From JAIEPW01 sp964406035 (GTDB lineage: Bacteria; Acidobacteriota; Terriglobia; Bryobacterales; Bryobacteraceae): a DNA stretch of 23,837 nucleotides. The notes below the pieces were generated by a model that ran no database searches, had not been told where the DNA came from, and saw only the letters and a program-made list of their open reading frames with translations. Positions 19,774 through 23,837 of this stretch are shown here, in pieces (the first letter of the stretch is position 1; every line of letters begins with the position of its first letter). The translations under genes and the position numbers were made by a program. Location: positions 1 through 23,837 of the forward strand of contig CAYOQB010000081.1 in the NCBI GenBank assembly GCA_964406035.1, given 5' to 3'.

Positions 19774-20865
19774 ATGCCTTCCTTCGCCGTGGACACCGCA
19801 CGGCACCGCTACGAAGCCATTGTGGAGCATGGAATCCTGCGCCGCGCCGCGGATTTCCTGCCGGCGTCGCACGGCCGCATCTTCGTGATCACAACGCGGG
19901 ATGTGTGGCATTTGCACGGGGGAAAGCTCGCGGGCGCGCTGGAAGGACGCGAGTATCAGGTTCTGTATTTTCCGGGTGGCGAATCCAACAAGCGCCTGCG
20001 CGAAGTGGAAACATTCTGCGAGGAGATGGCCCGCCGCGGCGGCGACCGCTCCAGCCTGGTGATCGCCTTCGGCGGCGGTATCGTCACTGATCTCGCCGGC
20101 TTCACCGCCGCCATCTTCATGCGCGGCATTCCCGTGCTGCAGATTCCGACCACGCTGCTGGCGCAGGTGGACGCCGCCGTGGGCGGCAAAACCGGCGTCA
20201 ACCTCGATTCAGGCAAGAATCTTGCCGGCAGCTTCCATCAACCAGTTGCCGTGCTAATCGATCCCACCGTGCTGGACACGCTGAGCGACCGCGAGTACCG
20301 CGCCGGGCTCGCCGAGGTGTTGAAGTGCGGCGTGATTCGCGATGCCGCGCTCTTCGAAACCATGTCCGAAGGCTTCGTGGATGTGCTTTCCCGGCAGCAT
20401 CCGCACCTGACGGAAAGCATCATCGCCGCCGCCGTGCGCATCAAATGCGAAGTGGTCAGCGCCGACGAGCGGGAAAGCGGGTTACGGCGAGTTCTGAATT
20501 TTGGGCACACGCTGGGTCATGCGCTGGAAGCCGAAACCGGTTACGTCCGCTTCCTGCACGGCGAGGCCGTGTGGTTCGGAATGCTGGCGGCGTCGCGCCT
20601 CGCGGTGCTCACCGGGCATCTGCCCGAAAACTTGTTTGAGCGCATTGCGCAGGCGATCCGGCACTACGGCCCGATCCCGCCGCTCGACGGGATCTCCGCG
20701 GAATCGCTCGCGGCGCGCATCCTGCACGACAAGAAAACTATCCAGGGCAAGGTGCATTTCGTACTGCCGGTGCACATCGGCGAAACCACCGTGGCGTCCG
20801 GCTTGCCGGAGGATCAGATTCTGAGCGCCGCGCGATTCGCGCTGCAGGCGGATGCATGGCAGTGA
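19774..20865 (+). CDS. aroB: 3-dehydroquinate synthase AroB
   Basis: The product is 363 residues from the ATG at 19774 (MPSFAVDTARHRYEAIVEHG). The much longer open frame upstream is antisense to nadB and is discarded. Family landmarks: FPGGESNKRLREVE (NAD/phosphate region), FGGGIVTDLAGFTAAIFMRG, the active-site block IPTTLLAQVDAAVGGKTGVNL, KNLAGSFHQP, the zinc Glu in LAEVLKCGVI, and the two zinc His in NFGHTLGHALE and FLHGEAV. It converts DAHP to 3-dehydroquinate, the second step of the shikimate route in the cytosol. No good ribosome site is visible. The last 10 nt overlap the start of menG, implying coupled translation. Confidence 0.97.
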   Translation: MPSFAVDTARHRYEAIVEHGILRRAADFLPASHGRIFVITTRDVWHLHGGKLAGALEGREYQVLYFPGGESNKRLREVETFCEEMARRGGDRSSLVIAFGGGIVTDLAGFTAAIFMRGIPVLQIPTTLLAQVDAAVGGKTGVNLDSGKNLAGSFHQPVAVLIDPTVLDTLSDREYRAGLAEVLKCGVIRDAALFETMSEGFVDVLSRQHPHLTESIIAAAVRIKCEVVSADERESGLRRVLNFGHTLGHALEAETGYVRFLHGEAVWFGMLAASRLAVLTGHLPENLFERIAQAIRHYGPIPPLDGISAESLAARILHDKKTIQGKVHFVLPVHIGETTVASGLPEDQILSAARFALQADAWQ

Positions 20866-21640
20866 AGGGCACGGTCCCCGAAGGGATCACCGACGAACAG
20901 CAGGCCGCGCGCTGGGTGCGGAGCATGTTCGGCGGCATCGCGGAACGTTATGACCTGCTGAACCACCTGCTTTCGTTCAACATGGACAAGCGCTGGCGGG
21001 CTCGCGCCGTGCGCCGCGTCACCCCCATCCTGGACCGCCCGGACGCCCTGGTGCTCGACCTCTGCTGCGGCACCGGCGACGTGATGATCGCCCTGGAGCA
21101 GCGCCGCAACGCGCCGGTGCTCGGCAGCGATTTCTGCCATCCGATGCTGACCGAAGCGCGAAAAAAGCTGGATGCGCGCCGCTTCCGGTCGCCTCTCTTC
21201 GAGGCCGACGCGCTGCGCCTGCCCCTGCGCGATGCCTCGCTCGATCTGATCACGGTAGCCTTCGGGTTCCGCAATTTCGCCAACTACCGGCACGGNNNNN
21301 NNNNNNNNNNNNNNNNNNNNNNNNNNNNNNNNNNNNNNNNNNNNNNNNNNNNNNNNNNNNNNNNNNNNNNNNNNNNNNNNNNNNNNNNNNNNNNNAGTTC
21401 TCGCAACCCACCAACCGTCCGTTCGCCGCGATGTACAACCTGTTCTCGCGACGCGTGCTTCCGTTTGTCGGCGGGCTGATCTCCGGATCGCGGCAGGCGT
21501 ATTCGTATCTGCCGGAATCCATCCGCAAATTTCCCGGCGCGGAGGCGCTGGCAGCCGAGATGAAGGACGCCGGCTTCGCTCGCGTCGAGTTCGAGCGCAT
21601 GACGGGAGGCAGCGTCGCGCTGCACCTCGGCTATAAGTGA
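20856..21640 (+). CDS. menG: Demethylmenaquinone methyltransferase MenG/UbiE, interrupted by an assembly gap
   Basis: It starts at ATG 20856, inside the end of aroB. The N-terminal part MAVKGTVPEG...VRSMFGGIAERYDLLNHLLSFNMDKRWR is the family signature, the SAM motif is VLDLCCGTGDV, and VAFGFRNFANYRHG follows. After 100 N the frame resumes with FSQPTNRPFAAMYNLFSRRVLPFVGGLISGSRQAYSYLPESIRKFP. The missing part should be the LREMxRVLKPGGxLxILE-type segment, about 18 residues, so the real gap is about 53 nt and the complete protein about 245 residues. The enzyme methylates demethylmenaquinone to menaquinone; without ubi genes in view MenG is preferred to UbiE. Its stop overlaps the end of the convergent decarboxylase gene by 10 nt. 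Confidence 0.93.
21296..21395. other. Assembly gap of 100 N inside menG
   Basis: A run of exactly 100 N, a default scaffold gap length. Unlike the other gap, its flanks share no duplicated sequence, so bases are really missing. Family alignment suggests about 53 nt. Confidence 0.9.
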
Positions 21641-23028
21641 GCTTCCTCCCGCGCGAACCGCGTTAGCCGCCCCACCGTACCTGCGATGTCCTCGTCCGTG
21701 GTGTTCGGATGGATGGTGCACACGCGCAGCACCGTGCGCCCGTTCAAAACGGTCGTGATCACCAGCGCGAAGCCATCGGCCAGCATGCGATCCGCCACGC
21801 GCACATGCAGCGCGTCATCGCCTTGGCGAAAGCGAAAACAAAGGATCGCCATTTGCGCCGGCAGCACGATCTCCCATTCCGGCAGTTCGCGCAGCCTGCG
21901 TTCGAATTCCTCGGCGATCTGAAACCCGCGGTCCACGGCCTGGCGGAACGCGTTCAACCCGAACGTCTGCACCGAGAGCCACAGCTTCAGCGCGCGGAAG
22001 CCGCGCGTCAACTGGATGCCGCGATCGCAGAAGTTCACTTCCTCCTCGTCGCGGTGGATCAGCTTCAGATACTCGGCTCGCTGATCGAAGGCGGCGCGCA
22101 GCAGCGCCGCATCGCGAACCAGCACGCAGCCGCACTCAATCGTCTGGAACAGCCATTTATGGGGGTCTAGCGACAGCGAATCCGCCTCGCCGATGCCGTC
22201 CAGCAGCGCGCGGCCGCGATCCGAGATCACCGCGGCCGCGCCGTAAGCCCCGTCCACGTGCATCCACAAGCCGTGCTCCCGGCAGAATGCCGCCAAGTCC
22301 CGCAGCGGGTCGATCGCGCCGGTGTTGGTAGTGCCCGCGTTCGCAATCAGAGCGAACGGCCGAAGGCCCGCTTCGCGATCCGCCATCACCTGCCGCCACA
22401 GGGCCTCCACGAAAATCCGGAAGTCCGCGCCACTCGGGATCACGCGGATCTGGTCCGCGCCGAAGCCGAGAATCCGCAAGCCTTTGCCGACCGAAGAATG
22501 GGTCTGGTCCGAAAGGTACACAGCCGCGCCGGAGATCCGGTCGCCGAGCTTGGCGTGGCGCGCCACCGCCAGCGCGGTGAGGTTCGCCATCGATCCGCCG
22601 GAAACAAACAACCCGCCTGCCTTCTCCGGGAATCCACACCAGCCGCGGATCCAGTCGATCACGTTCAGCTCCAGAGCCGCGGGCGCGGAGCCTCCCATCC
22701 AGGAGCCGGAGAAGGTGTTGAACCCCGCCGCCAGTGCGTCTCCCATCACGCTGGCGAAGTTCGCCGGACCGGGCACGAAGGCGAAAAATCGCGGATGCTG
22801 CAGGTACAACTGGCTGGAGAACACGTCGCGCGACAGCCGCTCGATCAATTCGCCCGGTTCCGAGCCCTCGAGCGGCGCGGGATCGCTGTGGATGCGCCGG
22901 AGTTCCGCCGGCGAGCCCTTGTAACCCGCCGCCTTGTCCCGCAGCCCCGCCCAGTGATCCACCAGCAGATCCACCACACGATATCCGAAGGCGCGCATCT
23001 GCTCGCGCGAAAGTTCCAGCAGGGCCAT
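21631..23028 (-). CDS. PLP-dependent group II amino-acid decarboxylase
   Basis: The product is 465 residues from the ATG at 23028 (MALLELSREQMRAFGYRVVDLLVDHWAGL). The frame is open further up but would overlap the upstream gene. The typical aromatic-L-amino-acid-decarboxylase order is seen: HPRFFAFVPGPANF, VSGGSMANLTAL, DQTHSSVGKG with His177 (PLP-stacking), IANAGTTNTGAIDP, WMHVDGAYG with Asp259 and the Schiff-base Lys291 in DPHKWLF. The late RGFRALKLWL matches the family. It likely decarboxylates an aromatic or related L-amino acid in the cytosol; the exact substrate is uncertain. It begins 7 nt after the DUF2103-like gene, so it belongs to the TamB operon, and its 3' end overlaps menG by 10 nt. 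Confidence 0.9.
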   Translation of the reverse strand: MALLELSREQMRAFGYRVVDLLVDHWAGLRDKAAGYKGSPAELRRIHSDPAPLEGSEPGELIERLSRDVFSSQLYLQHPRFFAFVPGPANFASVMGDALAAGFNTFSGSWMGGSAPAALELNVIDWIRGWCGFPEKAGGLFVSGGSMANLTALAVARHAKLGDRISGAAVYLSDQTHSSVGKGLRILGFGADQIRVIPSGADFRIFVEALWRQVMADREAGLRPFALIANAGTTNTGAIDPLRDLAAFCREHGLWMHVDGAYGAAAVISDRGRALLDGIGEADSLSLDPHKWLFQTIECGCVLVRDAALLRAAFDQRAEYLKLIHRDEEEVNFCDRGIQLTRGFRALKLWLSVQTFGLNAFRQAVDRGFQIAEEFERRLRELPEWEIVLPAQMAILCFRFRQGDDALHVRVADRMLADGFALVITTVLNGRTVLRVCTIHPNTTDEDIAGTVGRLTRFAREEAHL

Positions 23029-23035
23029 GTTTGTG

Positions 23036-23335
23036 TCAGTGCGACGCCGCGCCGTCCAGCGCCGCTTCCAGCTCTTCCTTGTTGAGTGTAGTGCTGATGA
23101 ACAGCTCCTGGCGTGCGCCCGCACTCAGCGCGATCGCTTTCCAGCCGTTCGTGGTGGGCACCGTGACGCGCACGCGGACCTCGCCCTTGGCGTCCCGCAC
23201 CGGCCGGATCACGCCGGGAATCACGGAGCGTATCGACCGCGGATTCTCCTCCAGCAGGCGCTGCAGCAGATCCCGCACGCCGTCGATGATGCTGTGCTCC
23301 ACCTTCAGCTTGCCTTGCACCTTGCGCAGTTTCAT
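23036..23335 (-). CDS. Small DUF2103-like protein
   Basis: The product is 99 residues and starts MKLRKVQGKLKVEHSIIDG. The pattern HS-x4-G, SVIPGVIRPVRD, VTVPTTNGWKAIALSAGARQELFIST resembles the DUF2103 group of small predicted metal-binding proteins. It has no signal peptide and is probably cytosolic and basic at its N-terminus. It sits 6 nt after the stop of the TamB-like gene and 7 nt before the decarboxylase, so all three are likely one transcript. The family assignment is from memory of its motif pattern, not a search; the function is unknown. Confidence 0.6.
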   Translation of the reverse strand: MKLRKVQGKLKVEHSIIDGVRDLLQRLLEENPRSIRSVIPGVIRPVRDAKGEVRVRVTVPTTNGWKAIALSAGARQELFISTTLNKEELEAALDGAASH

Positions 23336-23341
23336 GGCGCT

Positions 23342-23837
23342 CTACTTGAACCGCTTGCGGTACTGGAAGAATAACCCAATCGCGCCGGTTTCCTCGCGCA
23401 CCGCCAGGACGCTCCATTCGCGATTCAGGTCCCATTGCACGCGAATATTCTGCTCTTGCGTCCGCGTCAGGTTGGTGATGTAAGTGATGGTGATGTCCTT
23501 GGAAACCTGCTGCTCCACGGTCAGGCGCGCCTGCGGCAGTGTTTCCACGCCGGTCATCTGCGGGTCGATCTTCACGCGGCTGACCCCGAAGAACCGCTCC
23601 AGCCGCCCGCTGACCTGCGACGCGAGCGCTTCGCTCAACACCGAAACCGCGCCCAGTTGATTCGGCGCGCCGCCGCCCACCGGCGTGGCAATGCGATTCC
23701 CGGTCACGTTCGGATCGCGCCCCACCGCCAGCAGCGCGATGATCTCGCTGGTCTGCAGCGGCGGGTCCGAGCGGTAGGTGACGTCCACCTTGCTGGGCGA
23801 TCCGCGGAACGAAATGTTCACCGTGATGCCGCGCGCC
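23342..23837 (-). CDS. tamB: TamB/DUF490-type translocation-assembly protein, C-terminal part (5' end cut by window edge)
   Basis: The minus-strand frame is open to the right edge and ends at 23342 after 164 residues. It carries the typical TamB C-terminus: TVNISFRGSPSKVDVTYRSDPPLQTSEIIALLAVGR, then SEALASQVSGRLERFFGVSRVKIDPQ, LPQARLTVEQQVSKDITITYITNLTRTQEQNIRVQWDLNREWSVLAVREETGAIGLFFQYRKRF as a beta-rich tail (described by segments). TamB-type proteins bridge the periplasm and help move outer-membrane proteins or phospholipids. The true start lies outside the window. The DUF2103-like gene begins 6 nt after its stop. Confidence 0.88.
   Translation of the reverse strand, partial: ARGITVNISFRGSPSKVDVTYRSDPPLQTSEIIALLAVGRDPNVTGNRIATPVGGGAPNQLGAVSVLSEALASQVSGRLERFFGVSRVKIDPQMTGVETLPQARLTVEQQVSKDITITYITNLTRTQEQNIRVQWDLNREWSVLAVREETGAIGLFFQYRKRFK

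Overview
The window looks like a stretch of a high-GC, diderm, soil-type bacterial chromosome, most likely an Acidobacteriota of the Solibacter/Bryobacter type. The inference rests on several things together: secreted lipocalin-like and PD40 proteins, a TonB receptor with a carboxypeptidase-regulatory-like N-terminal domain, a TamB C-terminus, a bacillithiol-type deacetylase, a MenG/UbiE methyltransferase and a kinase-linked ECF-like sigma factor. No rRNA or other marker confirms the taxon. Two runs of exactly 100 N (11601-11700 and 21296-21395) show that this is a draft or metagenome scaffold.

Layout. Positions 1-2853 (minus strand) hold a caspase-like/SUMF1 fusion protein, a small outer-membrane beta-barrel and a glycosyltransferase cut by the left edge. 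Positions 2943-4579 (plus) hold a small secreted protein and a class-V aminotransferase. A small membrane protein (minus, 4582-4959) converges on the aminotransferase. Positions 5005-7417 (minus) hold a tightly coupled three-gene unit of alpha/beta hydrolase, ECF-like sigma factor and Ser/Thr kinase, with both junctions being ATGA overlaps. After a 417-bp repeat-rich gap come bshB1 and a rhomboid protease (minus, 7835-9234). Then, on the plus strand, follow der, a secreted protein of unknown function, an SMP-30/gluconolactonase gene broken only by an assembly gap, and a TonB-dependent receptor (9343-14828). A second repeat-rich noncoding region (14829-15451) is followed by a GDPD-like phosphodiesterase and a PD40 propeller protein (minus). 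An NAD(P)-binding protein (plus) lies divergent to them. The right end carries nadB (minus), divergent aroB overlapping menG (plus), and a minus-strand operon of TamB (cut by the right edge), a DUF2103-like protein and a PLP-dependent decarboxylase.

How the genes fit together. aroB supplies the shikimate/chorismate route from which menaquinone is made, and menG performs the last menaquinone step, so their overlap is metabolically sensible. nadB starts NAD synthesis. Envelope functions recur (beta-barrel, GT2, TonB receptor, TamB, rhomboid). The hydrolase-sigma-kinase operon is the best candidate for a dedicated regulatory module.

The two largest gaps share a repeat architecture: pairs of GGTGCC-type inverted repeats about 310-315 bp apart, a shared CGCTTAAC-N2-GTTGAA motif, and a DnaA-box-like 9-mer in each. 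Several genes have recognisable promoters whose -10 box (often TACAAT) lies only 5-9 nt before the start codon, which suggests leaderless or near-leaderless mRNAs.
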